Source of the DNA: Acanthopleura granulata
Lineage: Eukaryota; Mollusca; Polyplacophora; Chitonida; Chitonidae
NCBI GenBank assembly: GCA_016165875.1
Contig: JABBOT010000080.1
Span: forward strand, 7,548,759 to 7,612,758
DNA length: 64,000 bases
Direction of reading: 5' to 3'
Shown here: one piece after another, positions 21,118-30,943 of the stretch
Layout of the letters: each line of letters opens with the position of its first letter
Numbering within the stretch: position 1 is the stretch's first letter
Position numbers and translations under genes: made by a program
The notes under the pieces: generated by a model
The model's input: only the letters and a program-made list of their open reading frames with translations
What the model was told of the DNA's origin: nothing
Database searches by the model: none

Positions 21118-21640
21118 TTTAACATCCCAACTGACTGAAGACAAATATTTTCTACGCATCCTGCAAGAGCGATTGAACAAGACGCTATTTGATAAGTTAT
21201 TGATTAATAAGACGGAGCGCTTGCCCTCGGTATTTACCAGGCGTCATAGATTACTCGGGAGGACGGACATTACCGCGATTCCTTCTTCTTCTCCAGTCCC
21301 TACTCAACCCCGAACTTACCAAAGCCCGAACACAGTACCTAGTATTCGAGATATTACTAGCCCAGTTTGGCCTGGCGGTATTACTGAGCAAACTAAGCGC
21401 AAGACTGAACTTACTACTGCACCTGCACAGGTGAATTCATCTCAGCGCAGTACCGTAAACACTGAACCTACCAGCCCACCTGCTCCAGCACCTGTACAGG
21501 TGAATTCATCTCAACACAGTTCCGTAGAGACTGCCCCTACGAGCCCGCCTGCCCAGGAGAATTCATCTCAGCACACCTCCGTATCTTACCAGCCCCAACC
21601 TCGTCAATCCCAGCCAATTTCCTTCAACTTGACTTTACCA
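21118..21640 (+). pseudogene. Pro/Ser/Thr-rich frame upstream of the ATPase
   Basis: Open frame (21,062 to 21,736, coding-like to about 21,640) with no ATG. A charged helical part leads into a low-complexity region with three ~60-bp tandem units encoding QVNSSQ-S-V and PTSPPA. It is probably either the C-terminal part of the small membrane protein or a linker to the ATPase that begins at 21,649 in another frame. An indel must separate it from one or both. Confidence 0.45.
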
Positions 21641-21648
21641 CTGAGCCT

Positions 21649-22249
21649 ATGGATGTACGATGGAGCCACCCATTTACCTGCCTTGTCAGCGGACCGACCG
21701 GAAGTGGTAAATCGGTCTTCGTCAAACGTGTTATAGAGCATGCTAGCCAACTTATTCACCCATCTCCCCACCGCGTGGTATGGTGTTACGGCGAATGGCA
21801 ACCCATGTATGCTACCTTACCAAATGTCGAATCTCAAGAAGGTATACCTAGTCCGACAGCGTTTAATCCAGAGGAACGGACTTTAGTAATTGTTGATGAT
21901 TTAATGGCTGAAGCAGACGTGTGTAACAGCGCTATTTACGAAGGGAAGTCACCCTCGTAATATCAGTGTGATCTACATTGTGCAGAATCTGTTTAACAAA
22001 AGCAAAGACCATAGAACGATTAGCTTAAACGCTCATTACTTAGTCGTATTTAAAAACCCCCGAGACTCTTCTCAAATTACTACCATTGCTAAACAAATGG
22101 CCCCAGGTAAAACTCAGTACGTGCAAGAAGCCTTTAAAGACGCCACGAATATTTGCTTGTTGATTTCAAACAAACTACACCCGATCATCTCCGTTTGCGC
22201 ACGCATATTTTTCCTGATGATTCCATGCAGTTTGTTTACCTCCCCAAAT
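21649..22249 (+). pseudogene. Packaging ATPase (FtsK/HerA type), frames broken
   Basis: DNA-packaging ATPase of the virion module. The first frame (21,649-21,960) has Walker A (GPTGSGKS) 15 residues from its start and Walker B (LVIVDDL). The match then shifts one base near 21,945 into the frame beginning around IYIVQNLFNKSKDHR. That frame keeps the conserved sensor-like segment up to about 22,160. The last ~30 codons, to a TAA near 22,248, lie in yet another frame. At least two indels therefore interrupt the gene. All motifs remain recognisable, so decay is recent. Confidence 0.85.
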
Positions 22250-22352
22250 CATAAAAATATGAACTTTCAGGGGGGAATAACTCTCACAGGCATATGCAAT
22301 AAAACCTCCCGACATATCACTTACTGCGTCATTATATAATTAGACACTGACC

Positions 22353-22694
22353 ATATCAGCACGATTACGTCGCTTTGCACCTTTGATAAAACTTCTGGTC
22401 AAGGGTGATCGGCAAGTGAAGGACGCAATTCTTCATGGACCTAATGGTGAATTTATTCGCTGTATATGCGAGGTTTGTAAGAACATTTTAAATGGGAATA
22501 TCCCATTGACACCAGCTCAGAAGGCTCGGTTACGTCCGCACAAGATACATCTACGTGCACTAGTAAACAAGCGCACTCCGCTTCACCGCAAACGGACAAT
22601 TATACAGAGAGGTGGAATAGCACCCCTCCTTCTGGGGGCCCTTCCGCTTGCTGCCTCTTTTCTAGGTAATTTGTTTAGCGGGGGCCGTCGTTAA
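22353..22694 (+). CDS. Virion core-like protein, start codon apparently lost
   Basis: An open frame of about 114 codons between the TAG at 22,341 and the TAA at 22,694. It has cysteines in IRCICEVCKNIL, then IPLTPAQKARLRPHK, a Lys/Arg-rich middle and a hydrophobic Gly-rich end (GGIAPLLLGALPLAASFLG). This layout recurs in Polinton/adintovirus virion clusters and is likely DNA-associated. No ATG precedes the conserved part. The codon at 22,353, in an ACC-x context where a start would be expected, is ATA. Translation may use a non-AUG codon, or the gene is dead. It lies between ATPase and capsid genes, as usual. Confidence 0.6.
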   Translation: MSARLRRFAPLIKLLVKGDRQVKDAILHGPNGEFIRCICEVCKNILNGNIPLTPAQKARLRPHKIHLRALVNKRTPLHRKRTIIQRGGIAPLLLGALPLAASFLGNLFSGGRR

Positions 22695-22707
22695 GAAAGA
22701 AAAAAAA

Positions 22708-23256
22708 ATGTCTCATATGAAGAAAATGGCCCTAGTTGAACCTCGTTTGTTGGACGGATTGCTTCGCCCCACTTCACCTTACCCTGTGCCGTCTACTGTC
22801 AAACTCCTCAACACATTAGATGGAGATATGGAAAGAATTTTAAAGAATGGGACATTGTCAAATGAAGATAAAATTTACCAGTACCAACAAGCCCTTCAAC
22901 GCTACTTGACATTTCACAACCAGTACCAGCAAAGTCTCAATCCCCCACCACCGCCGCCGCCGCCGGCTACGCCATCTGTACCCACTCAAGCACCCTGGGA
23001 CGTGGGAGAAAAAGAGAAGGAAGCAACAGACTTAGGATATCGGGCGGAAGGCATGTTGACACCTCATAAACCAAAGGGGTCATCTCCAATTTCCCGGTAC
23101 AAGAAGCGTAAATCCAAGCCTAAAAAATCAAAAGCTGAATGGGAACGACTACGGGAGGCGTGGCGGCATACCGCCACCCCAATCAAGACCTCATCTCGTG
23201 GTGATTCAAAAACCAAACGTAAAATTACCAAACCTCTGCAGTGGTCTCCTTATTAA
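22708..23256 (+). CDS. Conserved Polinton virion-cluster protein
   Basis: 182 residues from ATG at 22,708, 14 nt after the preceding gene. The N-terminus KKMALVEPRLLDGLL and the helical LLNTLDGDMERIL and YQQALQRYLTFHNQYQQ are typical of an uncharacterised protein found beside capsid genes in many Polintons. A proline tract (NPPPPPPPPATP) then links to a very basic C-terminus (YKKRKSKPKKSK). It probably has a structural or DNA-binding role in the virion. It overlaps upstream leader sequence of the minor capsid gene. Confidence 0.7.
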   Translation: MSHMKKMALVEPRLLDGLLRPTSPYPVPSTVKLLNTLDGDMERILKNGTLSNEDKIYQYQQALQRYLTFHNQYQQSLNPPPPPPPPATPSVPTQAPWDVGEKEKEATDLGYRAEGMLTPHKPKGSSPISRYKKRKSKPKKSKAEWERLREAWRHTATPIKTSSRGDSKTKRKITKPLQWSPY

Positions 23257-23312
23257 AAACGGGTTCCTCATGCTGTAGAATTAGTCGGACTCTGAGACGT
23301 GGGATAAACAGC

Positions 23313-24161
23313 ATGTTTTATATGACGTTACCGAGCAACAGCTCGATGGACTATTTCCCAAATAATACATTAGCTAATTACACAACTCAACTGCCTAGGC
23401 CAATTCATCTCTCAGGTGACTGGGAGTGTGGTTTAGTGGAAATACAGTATCCGCGATTGTGGTCTAATGTCGCAGTTGGTGAGATTTGGTTTACGGTGCA
23501 CAAGGACGATCTCAGTCGTAACGAGCGAGTTGTATTACCCAAAGGCTATTACCCAACACCGGAAGCTATCACCTCTGCCCTCAACGCTCAACTGATGAAT
23601 AGCAATAGTGCTTTTCTTAGACCTAAATCAGGTGAAATTGTGTTTGGGTATGATAGGGTTTCTGAAAAATATACACTGGAATTTAAATCACGCCAAACTG
23701 TAAGTTTTAGTCCACGCTTACGTGAAACGTTTGGTCTCACCCCTGGGAATACGCAGATAATGGGAGAGGGAGAAAACAGATCACGCCAAACTGTAAGTTC
23801 TAGCCCACACTTACTGGCTGGGAATAGGGTGATAACAGGAGAGCAAGAAAAGATCCGCTTTGGTTCGACTCAGGCGACACGGACGGTCCCCACCCTTTAC
23901 ATATATTCAGATGTGCTCGAACCCCGTGTAGTAGGGGATGTATTAGCCCCACTACTCCGTGCAGTAGCTGTTCGTGGGACGCCTGGAGATCATGTTAGCA
24001 AGTCATTTTCACATATTAAGTATGTTCCTGTACTCAAGAAGAATTTTTCGACCATTGAAATAGATATTAGGGATGACACAGGTAAACCCGTCCCATTTGT
24101 GCATGGCAAAGTGTTGGTAACACTTCATTTTCGAGAGCGGCGGAGTCTACCTCTTCTCTAA
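23313..24161 (+). CDS. Minor capsid protein (penton-like single jelly roll)
   Basis: 282 residues. I use the ATG at 23,313 (MFYMTLPSNSSMDYFPNNT) because the longer open frame begins with GTG. Conserved stretches include YTTQLPRPIHLSGDWECGL near the N-terminus and YIYSDVLEPRVVGDVLAPLL and DDTGKPVPF near the C-terminus, the usual landmarks of Polinton minor capsids at vertices. Residues ~128-175 contain an internal tandem duplication (SRQTVSFSPRL and SRQTVSSSPHL). The frame is intact. Confidence 0.9.
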   Translation: MFYMTLPSNSSMDYFPNNTLANYTTQLPRPIHLSGDWECGLVEIQYPRLWSNVAVGEIWFTVHKDDLSRNERVVLPKGYYPTPEAITSALNAQLMNSNSAFLRPKSGEIVFGYDRVSEKYTLEFKSRQTVSFSPRLRETFGLTPGNTQIMGEGENRSRQTVSSSPHLLAGNRVITGEQEKIRFGSTQATRTVPTLYIYSDVLEPRVVGDVLAPLLRAVAVRGTPGDHVSKSFSHIKYVPVLKKNFSTIEIDIRDDTGKPVPFVHGKVLVTLHFRERRSLPLL

Positions 24162-24184
24162 CACGTGACCAAAAAAATTCAAAA

Positions 24185-24245
24185 AACTTAACGCTGACCG
24201 TACGAGGATTCGAACCTGTGATCTCCCACTTGCTCATATAAGATG
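24185..24245 (-). other. tRNA-like tract with Pol III box B, antisense
   Basis: The minus strand reads CACAGGTTCGAATCCTCG and then TACGGTCA, a perfect box B (GGTTCGAATCC) and acceptor-like end. Preceding bases resemble an anticodon-to-variable-loop region. The T-stem pairs only partly and no complete cloverleaf can be drawn, so I do not call a tRNA gene. It fills the gap between the minor capsid and pVI-like genes. Confidence 0.5.
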
Positions 24246-24731
24246 TCAGATACGCATCAACCTTACATCACGTATTACTGCAACCAAGCTTGGGGCGGTA
24301 ATTTTCCTGTCTTTCACGGTGCTCCGATACAACGAGGTCACGGATTAGGGAATGTCTTAGGTGCGCTTATCAAGGGGCCACTGGTGCCCATTGCCAAAAC
24401 CGTGGGAGAAACGGTGCTACGGACGGCTCTGGAGGTTGCCGGTGATACGCTGTTTCGCGGTAAGTCACCGAAGGAAGCCCTGAAGCAACGTAGTAAGGCT
24501 GCCGGTAAACGGCTGCTAGGGAGTGCTAAACGTGCGCTGGCGAGGGAAGTCCCTCGTATTCTCGGTGTATCTACACCTGGGGCAGGCCGACGTACGCCAG
24601 GTAAACCAGCTCACCGGCGCCGTATAAAACACCCTGCTGCACGTCACCTGATCAGTCAGCGTAGAAGGCGTGTTGGAGCACACACGGGGCGAAAGGGATC
24701 AGGTAGACTCCCCAGAGATATTTTCGCATAA
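24243..24731 (+). CDS. pVI-like virion protein
   Basis: 162 residues. The N-terminus has small-residue glycine sites (WGGNF, RGHGLGNVLG) that resemble adenain cleavage sites. An amphipathic helical region follows (ALIKGPLVPIAKTVGETVL, then LEVAGDTLFRGKSPKEAL) and a very basic C-terminus (RRRIKHPAARHLISQRRRR). This matches the small virion-associated protein of Polintons compared with adenovirus pVI, which can disrupt membranes after protease processing. It lies between minor and major capsid genes and ends 19 nt before the major capsid ATG. Confidence 0.8.
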   Translation: MSDTHQPYITYYCNQAWGGNFPVFHGAPIQRGHGLGNVLGALIKGPLVPIAKTVGETVLRTALEVAGDTLFRGKSPKEALKQRSKAAGKRLLGSAKRALAREVPRILGVSTPGAGRRTPGKPAHRRRIKHPAARHLISQRRRRVGAHTGRKGSGRLPRDIFA

Positions 24732-24750
24732 CACCCATATCCATCCTGCC

Positions 24751-26100
24751 ATGGCTTTACAGCACCCAAATTCAGCCCCATCAGTGAACAGTGAATTTGA
24801 TTTGTGGACTTTACCCCCAACTCAAAGAAGTGTACAGGAAGGACGATGGGATACCTACAACCTTATAGCTAGCATTGTGGACGGTGGGCCTGTAGAATTT
24901 TTTATTAGCAACGGGGATCCAGACACTTACTTGGACTTGGCTAACTCGTATTTGTATGTGAAAGCCAAAATAGTGAAAGGTAATGGGGATGATTTGCCGG
25001 AGAATGCTGCCGTGGCACCTGTTAATTTATGGCTACATTCCCTGTGGCAGCAAGTAGACGTTGCTATCAACGATAAATTGATTACTCCGTCAACGAATAT
25101 GTACCCTTACCGGGCGTACATCGAAACCTTACTTAGCTATGGGCAGGAAGCTAAAAGAACTTGGTTGAAAGGAAGTGGGTGGTATAAGGATACTTCTGGA
25201 CAAATGGAGACTAAAACTAATCAAAACGATGGATTTCACAAACGAAGGGCCTTGGCTGCTGGAAGTCGATCGATTAATATGATGGGGAGATTACATTGTG
25301 ACTTGTTTCAACAAGATCGCTATTTGTTAAACAATGTCACGGTTCGAGTGCGTTTCACCAGGAGCGGAAACAGCTTTGCAATTATATCAACTCTCCGACA
25401 TGGAGAAGGAGACGCTGCAGAGGAGGCTGATTACAAGACAGTCCCTGAGGAAGTGACAATGTTTATACGGAAAATCAAAGTCAACCCAGGTGTTCTGCTG
25501 GGGCATTTGAAAGCCTTGAAGAAAGCCCCAGCCAAGTACCCGATTCGGCGTGTATTGACCAAGTATTTCAACGTAGGTATAGGGCATACCACAGTGAATG
25601 AGCAAAACCTATTTTTAGGCACTCTTCCGCAGCGTCTCGTCATAGGGTGTGTACAAAACTCGACATTTAACGGACGATATGATGAAAATCCCTTCGCATT
25701 CAACCCGCTTAACATAAACTACGTGGCCTTACACGTGAACGGACATCAGATACCAGCCAAGCCACTCACCCCAAATTTTCCAGCTCATAATTACATCCGT
25801 TCGTATATGAACTTATTCGCTGCCGCGGGTAAAGTTGGAACAGATGGGGGAAACGATATCACATATAGTGATTTCCGCGCTGGGTACACCCTGTTGGCCT
25901 TTGATTTGACCGCTGACCAGCACGATGAGCAACAGTTGAACGTCAGTCAGAAGGGTGATCTCCGCTTGGAAATGCGATTTTCCGCACCTTTACTTCAATC
26001 TACCACCATCATTTCCTACGCTGAATTCCAGAATATCAATGAGATTGATAAGACTCGTACAGTCTTGTGTGATTTCACCAATTCACAAAATCGACATTGA
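24751..26100 (+). CDS. Major capsid protein (double jelly roll)
   Basis: 449 residues from ATG at 24,751 (MALQHPNSAPSVNSEFDLW). The ORF extends upstream, but that part overlaps the previous gene. Landmarks of the Polinton hexon-like capsid are present: VEFFISNGDPDTYLDL, WQQVDVAINDKLITPS, YPYRAYIETLLSYG and a C-terminal FDLTADQHDEQQLN with NLRLE-like GDLRLEMRFS. Trimers of such proteins build the capsid shell. The frame is intact, so the main structural gene is better preserved than the ATPase and polymerase genes. Confidence 0.94.
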   Translation: MALQHPNSAPSVNSEFDLWTLPPTQRSVQEGRWDTYNLIASIVDGGPVEFFISNGDPDTYLDLANSYLYVKAKIVKGNGDDLPENAAVAPVNLWLHSLWQQVDVAINDKLITPSTNMYPYRAYIETLLSYGQEAKRTWLKGSGWYKDTSGQMETKTNQNDGFHKRRALAAGSRSINMMGRLHCDLFQQDRYLLNNVTVRVRFTRSGNSFAIISTLRHGEGDAAEEADYKTVPEEVTMFIRKIKVNPGVLLGHLKALKKAPAKYPIRRVLTKYFNVGIGHTTVNEQNLFLGTLPQRLVIGCVQNSTFNGRYDENPFAFNPLNINYVALHVNGHQIPAKPLTPNFPAHNYIRSYMNLFAAAGKVGTDGGNDITYSDFRAGYTLLAFDLTADQHDEQQLNVSQKGDLRLEMRFSAPLLQSTTIISYAEFQNINEIDKTRTVLCDFTNSQNRH

Positions 26101-26160
26101 CCGCTCCAGGATTTGAACTCTCACCCTAGACCGGGATCTCATAATTCTAACAGATGACGT
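26100..26160 (-). other. tRNA-like tract, antisense, second copy
   Basis: The minus strand reads GTGAGAGTTCAAATCCTGG and then AGCGGTCA, a degenerate box B and acceptor-like end. The pattern and orientation match the tract at 24,185-24,245, with the shared plus-strand pattern TGACCG then AGGATTYGAAC. It fills the gap between major capsid and protease genes. Stem pairing is poor. Confidence 0.45.
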
Positions 26161-26161
26161 C

Positions 26162-26668
26162 ATGAACAGCGAACAATTATTACAATGTCTTCAAACGGAT
26201 CCTTATACACGTGACTTGGTGCAAGGTGTGCTCCCTTGGAATGATTTACCTGCACGAATGCTGCATCGACCTGCTATATATATTTTAAACACCGATCCTT
26301 GTACGAAACCTGGTACACATTGGATTGCATTATATATAGATTATGAGGAAACCACACATCACTTGTCTGAAGATTATTTTGATTCTTATGCGCTTCCACC
26401 CTGGCGTAAGGAGGTAGAAACGTGGCTAAATCGGGGTACGGACCATTGGCAATCGAATCATTGCCCCTTACAATGCTTAAATACCGCTGTGTGCGGTCAA
26501 TATTGTTTGTATTTCGCGCTCCATCGAGCGAGAGGACGAACAATGAACTGTATTACGCAAACATTTAATTCCCAACCCACAGATTATACGAATGATCTAT
26601 TGGTTTATGATTGGGTCGAAAGATTGTTCGGTATCCACCCTCCTTTCTTTGGTGATTACAAAACATAG
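26162..26668 (+). CDS. Adenain-like cysteine protease
   Basis: 168 residues. The C5/C48-type triad is in order: His53 in GTHWIALYID, Asp74 in DYFDSYALPP, Gln104 in NHCPLQCLN, and the probable nucleophile Cys111 in VCGQYCLYF. It would process virion precursors such as the pVI-like protein. It is the last gene of the rightward virion block. AATAAA follows at about 26,691. The frame is intact. Confidence 0.93.
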   Translation: MNSEQLLQCLQTDPYTRDLVQGVLPWNDLPARMLHRPAIYILNTDPCTKPGTHWIALYIDYEETTHHLSEDYFDSYALPPWRKEVETWLNRGTDHWQSNHCPLQCLNTAVCGQYCLYFALHRARGRTMNCITQTFNSQPTDYTNDLLVYDWVERLFGIHPPFFGDYKT

Positions 26669-27020
26669 ATGCCCATTGTTGCCAAGATTGTAATAAATCA
26701 TAATCGAATGAAATCACCAGTTAATCAGACATTTTTTTTTATCTATTCTCCCATGTTTATTGTTGTTGTACAAACATATACTGATAACAAGGGATATACT
26801 AGTACAATGTTGCACAGAGGCTGTATTTTTGCTGATTAGAACAATGCATATATACAATGATGAGTGTTGTTAAAAAAAAAATGACATGTTTCATTCCAGT
26901 TGTTTGTTCTTGTTTATTGAACCAAAAAATTAATGAAAACTGAGATCTCACCAAAATAACATGTTTTCTTTGTTTTATTTACAAAATATTCGGAATCTTA
27001 AAATATATTTACATATGTAT
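26669..27020. other. Convergent 3' region between protease and polymerase
   Basis: AT-rich spacer where the rightward virion block meets the leftward polymerase. Poly(A)-type signals occur for both strands: AATAAA near 26,691 (plus) and TCAATAAAC on the minus strand near 26,913-26,921. No gene seen. Confidence 0.65.
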
Positions 27021-28106
27021 CTAAATATCCAGGTAAGTCGTGCTTACCCCATCAGGCAAAATCTTACGTTTAGCATAAAAATACGTGAAAGCGTCCTTAT
27101 GCTGTGTATAGGAACACATTTGATGTCCACGTACACGCATGCCACGATTGACTCCCGCTGCACTTCGTCCCTCCTGGAGCACCGAGAGATACAAACCCTT
27201 TTGAGCACTGTGACGGTTTACTCCTTTGCATGAAAATTTATCACCATCTCCACTGTCCCCAGCATAGCAGTAATATGTTTTGGAACATAAAGCGATAATA
27301 CCATCTCCACTCCATTCTACTTTAAACAGACCAGGCGTACGTTTGTCATGTTGATAATAATCTCGACGAGGTAACCAGCGGTCACGCTCAGCTTCGTAAG
27401 CTTCTCGCAGCTCAGGTTTAACCAAGGATTCCCAATTAGGCTCCGACCATGCAATGTATGCTGAATCTGTATCTGTTTCCACGAGTTGATAATCACAGGA
27501 ATGAAAATATTTTGCCAGGAAATCGTAATAGAATTCCAGCATGCGGAGTTTGGCGTACTGATATACCATACACCCTATCTGTAAGGGTGAATTATAAGAG
27601 ATCCGTTTCTTAGAGCACGTGACCTCATACGTAGCATCATCAATTTCCTCCACGTTAATACATGCATCTGAATTAACTAATTTCCGAGCTTTCTCTAGCG
27701 TACACACTTTCACATTCACATGGCGATCTTGATTAGTAATTGTCTTTCCATATCCCGAATTTCCTAATAGCTTCATCGTTTCACCTATTAACACCTTGTT
27801 GGGATCTACATCCCCTTGACGTCGGGCTTGAGTCACGTGATCGGCAAAGGTGCGAAAGCAGGTTTCAGGTGTGTATTGCACAGCTTGATACACGCGAGTT
27901 ACAACCAGTCCATGAGCCAAATACCATCTTAGCAGAGGGGTGCCCAAGAGAATTTTCGTTCCACACATACTTCCTATTAATGTACGGCGGGGCTGAGTCA
28001 TAATATTATTGGCCTTGGCATATTCTTTCATAGTCGGACCGATATCTTCTACAGTGACATTCGCGAATGATACAAGCATACGTATATAAGTATAAAGCGT
28101 GTACAT
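27021..28106 (-). pseudogene. Polymerase B, C-terminal (palm/thumb) part
   Basis: The second half of the protein-primed B-family polymerase, coding-like from about 28,077 down to the stop at 27,021. Motif B is KLLGNSGYGKT, motif C is ETDTDSAYIA (the metal-binding TDTDS), and the late KxY-like motif is CSKTYYC. The first ~12 codons of this open frame read AT-rich microsatellite and are unlikely to be genuine. The preceding half lies at 28,265-30,666. The segment normally linking the two is missing (see the gap entry). Without it the gene is probably not functional, though both halves keep catalytic residues. Confidence 0.88.
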
Positions 28107-28264
28107 TGTTCTATATATGTATATATATAAGTATGTATATATGTATATACATGCATATATTCCACATGTTATAAATTATAGCGCTACATTTACCCAATCT
28201 TTTTTTTTTCATACATACATAATTATTTTATATATATTACATATACAAGAGATAATACATTACC
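28107..28264 (-). repeat. AT-rich microsatellite filling a gap in polymerase B
   Basis: TATATATGTATATA-type repeats lie between the codons for RRTIFQ and the segment beginning VSFANVTVEDIG. The RRTIFQ side runs into GTAATG, a weak donor-like sequence. The best AG (near 28,115) does not keep the frame. Intact relatives encode on the order of a hundred residues here, as far as I recall the family, so I read this as a deletion with microsatellite growth. A degenerate intron is the alternative. Confidence 0.65.
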
Positions 28265-30666
28265 TGGAAAATAGTGCGTCGACCGTTCACCACAGCAAAG
28301 CCGTCAACAGGGAGCCGACGATCACCAACTCTCCGTTCCACATCGGTCAGCCGATGACGAATAGGGACGCCCAGCTGAGCCGCTTGCCAGTCTAGCCACT
28401 GTTCAGCCAGTCGAGGTTTTTTGGACTCTTTCGGATAAAAATTTATAGTGTCTTGTCTCTCTTCTTCTATGGGTAGCCAGCGGATATAATGTCCAGCCGG
28501 CATAGGTGATGCTAAGCAAGCTAGGTATGACGCATTAGCGTCAAAACCGACAATTCCCTGGCATAATTTTCCTCCCCTAATACGAGTCACCCCCTTCTCA
28601 TGAAAGCGATGAAATACAATACTTGATCCCCCGACAATATTCGATCTCAGACATTGATAAAGATCTTTATCCCCTTCTCCTATTAAGGAAAAGTAAGTTG
28701 GGAGATTTTGAAAAAAGTAACGTAAAGTGACCCCAGGAATACTAATACAGTCTTTAAATAGATCTACACGCATGGTTTGATAAAACGCTGACATCTTTCC
28801 CAAAGCTTCAAGAAATGGAATGACGTCGAGATTATTGTACCAAATCAGAAAATCACGCAGGGTCTTCATTCCGTGTGATTGCCACACATTCTCCAAAGCC
28901 TGGTAATCTTCTTCAGAGCAAAAAGTCCCTTTTAACTTGTTATGGAAAGCTTCACGCGGTGGGAGATTTGTCTCATCTAAACGTGCTAAACTATCGACGT
29001 ATTCGTAACAAAACTGTCCTTTGGTCACCTGACATTCATAAGCTTTGACCCATTTATCATCACTATAATTCGGGGCTAAATAATTTCGCACGTCTAAAAA
29101 TCTCAGCTGACCTGTAGACGCACTCATGTGATCGTTATTCCGCTTGATAACGTATTTTAACCCATCAGTTTTCACTAAATACGGATACAGCTGTCGCTTT
29201 ATTAAATTAAAATCATATTTCCCAGGATTAAAACCCAAAACAGGGAGTTCGGTTAGGTATGTTAAAAATCGCTCCTTGAGTTTTTCTGTGTAAGATTTCT
29301 TTTTGGTTTCGCAGGAAAAGTCACATAGTGCGGCTATACCTATACACTCATCCAAGCTGTCTAACACGTGGTGGTAATGTTGACATAACAGCTTAAAACT
29401 AGCTTCACTGATCTCAGTGAGATATGCCATCATAGTTTCAATCAAAGCGTGCGGATCACCCGTTGATACAAAACACATCGGTTTGTCATATCCAGGAACG
29501 TTACTGTTAACAGACACGCTCATGGGAATATGGAGGGCAGTCCATTCTGTGTTTTCACCACTGTTAGCTGCAGAAGGGTCTAATTTTTGGAGATAGGCCT
29601 CAAAATCAAAACAAGCTCTATATGGGAAATACCTGTCCTCTTCAGCGACATCAATAATTCCTTCGTCAGCTAACTCCTCGAAAACAGTGGCTTTGTTTTT
29701 AAACACACCGCCTGGATACACTCGTTTGATAACCCCATCACAAGTCCGTGCATGCCGTTTTAATTTCCAGGCCTTGGGAAATGATTTATGACAAACCCTG
29801 CACAGATAAGAACGAGCGTATAAATTCATATCTTTCACCACGCTAAAATGCTTCTCGTGTAAATTAAGAGTCAAAGTAGTAGCGTATCGCTTGGCGGACC
29901 TATGAAGAATCTCAGCGCACAAATCTGTATCAACTACTAATAGTTCATACACAAATATGTTTACGTTAAATAAATCCTCCAAAAAAAACAGTTCGGTGAG
30001 CGGGACACCTCGGAAATACCTGGCTTCCATACCTTTAGCTTTCAAGTAAATTTTTAAATAACCCTTAGCTTTAACAGTACAGCATCTGGGGTTAGTGTTG
30101 TCTAGGTGAAAGGCTAAGCAACGGAAGAAACACAAATGATCATCGTAAGCACCATGTCCACCACTCACCATGCTGTGCAAGCCTTTATTATTCTGCACGT
30201 GGGCAGGTAAATCTACCGGTGCACCGATGGGTGTGGTATGTGGTTTATGCACATAAAACGCAACATTAGTCACACTGTCTACCACCCATTTGGTATTTGG
30301 GCGCTGTTGTCGGGCTGATTCGATCGGATCGATAGCTGACAAATCAGCAGTAAGTGTTTGTATATCCCCATAGGTGTGAATATATCGACATTCTGAAAGT
30401 ATTCTTGTATTTGTACTCGGATAGAAATAACGCAATTGGTCCGTATCTCGATGACGTAAAATGAAACCGTAAGCTAGGTTGATACGGAAAGCTGAAGGCT
30501 GGTCAAGAAACACCTGTTCCAGGTGTGTAGCTAAAGGATAGAGTCCCTTGATTCGGAAATTATACACATCCTGCAAAGGTCGATGGCAATGAAATTGCTG
30601 GTGGATAGCGCCCCCAGTGACGTTGATATATGTCACGTTATGCCGGGTCTGTAGGTAACTCATCAT
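28265..30666 (-). pseudogene. Polymerase B, N-terminal and exonuclease part
   Basis: About 800 codons from ATG at 30,666. An N-terminal region with CFFRCLAFHLD is followed by a C2H2 finger near residues 288-308 (YLCRVCHKSFPKAWKLKRH). The 3'-5' exonuclease motifs come next: ExoI FDFEA near 353-357, ExoII GFNPGKYDFNLIK and an ExoIII-like YECQVTKGQFCYEYVD. Polymerase motif A follows near the end (GFDANASYLACLASP). The frame is open throughout but runs into the microsatellite gap at its 3' end. The polymerase would replicate the element by protein priming. Motifs are intact on this side. The gene is transcribed opposite to the virion block. Confidence 0.88.
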
Positions 30667-30943
30667 ATGAAGGTGTGATAGGGTTCAAGGGAAATGAATT
30701 AGGGCCGTTATTGAGGTTAACCTGACCCTTTACATTACCGACCGAGGCAGTATGAAGTTCACCCTGATCATCCACATCGCTTTCTGGCCCCAGCGGACTA
30801 AACACAGCCTTAGGTGAGGGCGCTTGATTGACAGGTGAGAGTAATGAGGAGCCCTTGGAGCGTTCGGATCTAGCAGCAGACTGGCCCCGGCGCTTTGATG
30901 TTGAAGTGGTTACACGACCTCCAGTCTGTGAAATGGGCTGCAC
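30638..30943 (-). CDS. Low-complexity exon upstream of polymerase B
   Basis: Open frame with Ser/Thr/Pro/Arg-rich composition (STSKRRGQSAARSERSKGSS, then NQAPSPKAVFSPLGPESD), overlapping the polymerase start by 29 bp in another frame. A probable 71-bp intron precedes it (31,014-30,944: GTAAGC donor, poly-T tract, TTATACAG acceptor). It could be an alternative or original N-terminus of the polymerase or a separate small product. The 5' exon has no start codon in a matching frame, so the coding status is uncertain. Confidence 0.4.
   Translation of the reverse strand: MQPISQTGGRVTTSTSKRRGQSAARSERSKGSSLLSPVNQAPSPKAVFSPLGPESDVDDQGELHTASVGNVKGQVNLNNGPNSFPLNPITPSYDELPTDPA

Noticed and set aside
24185..24245. 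A complete tRNA gene
   Set aside because: The box B is perfect, but T-stem pairing is partial and no D-arm or acceptor stem partner can be assigned.
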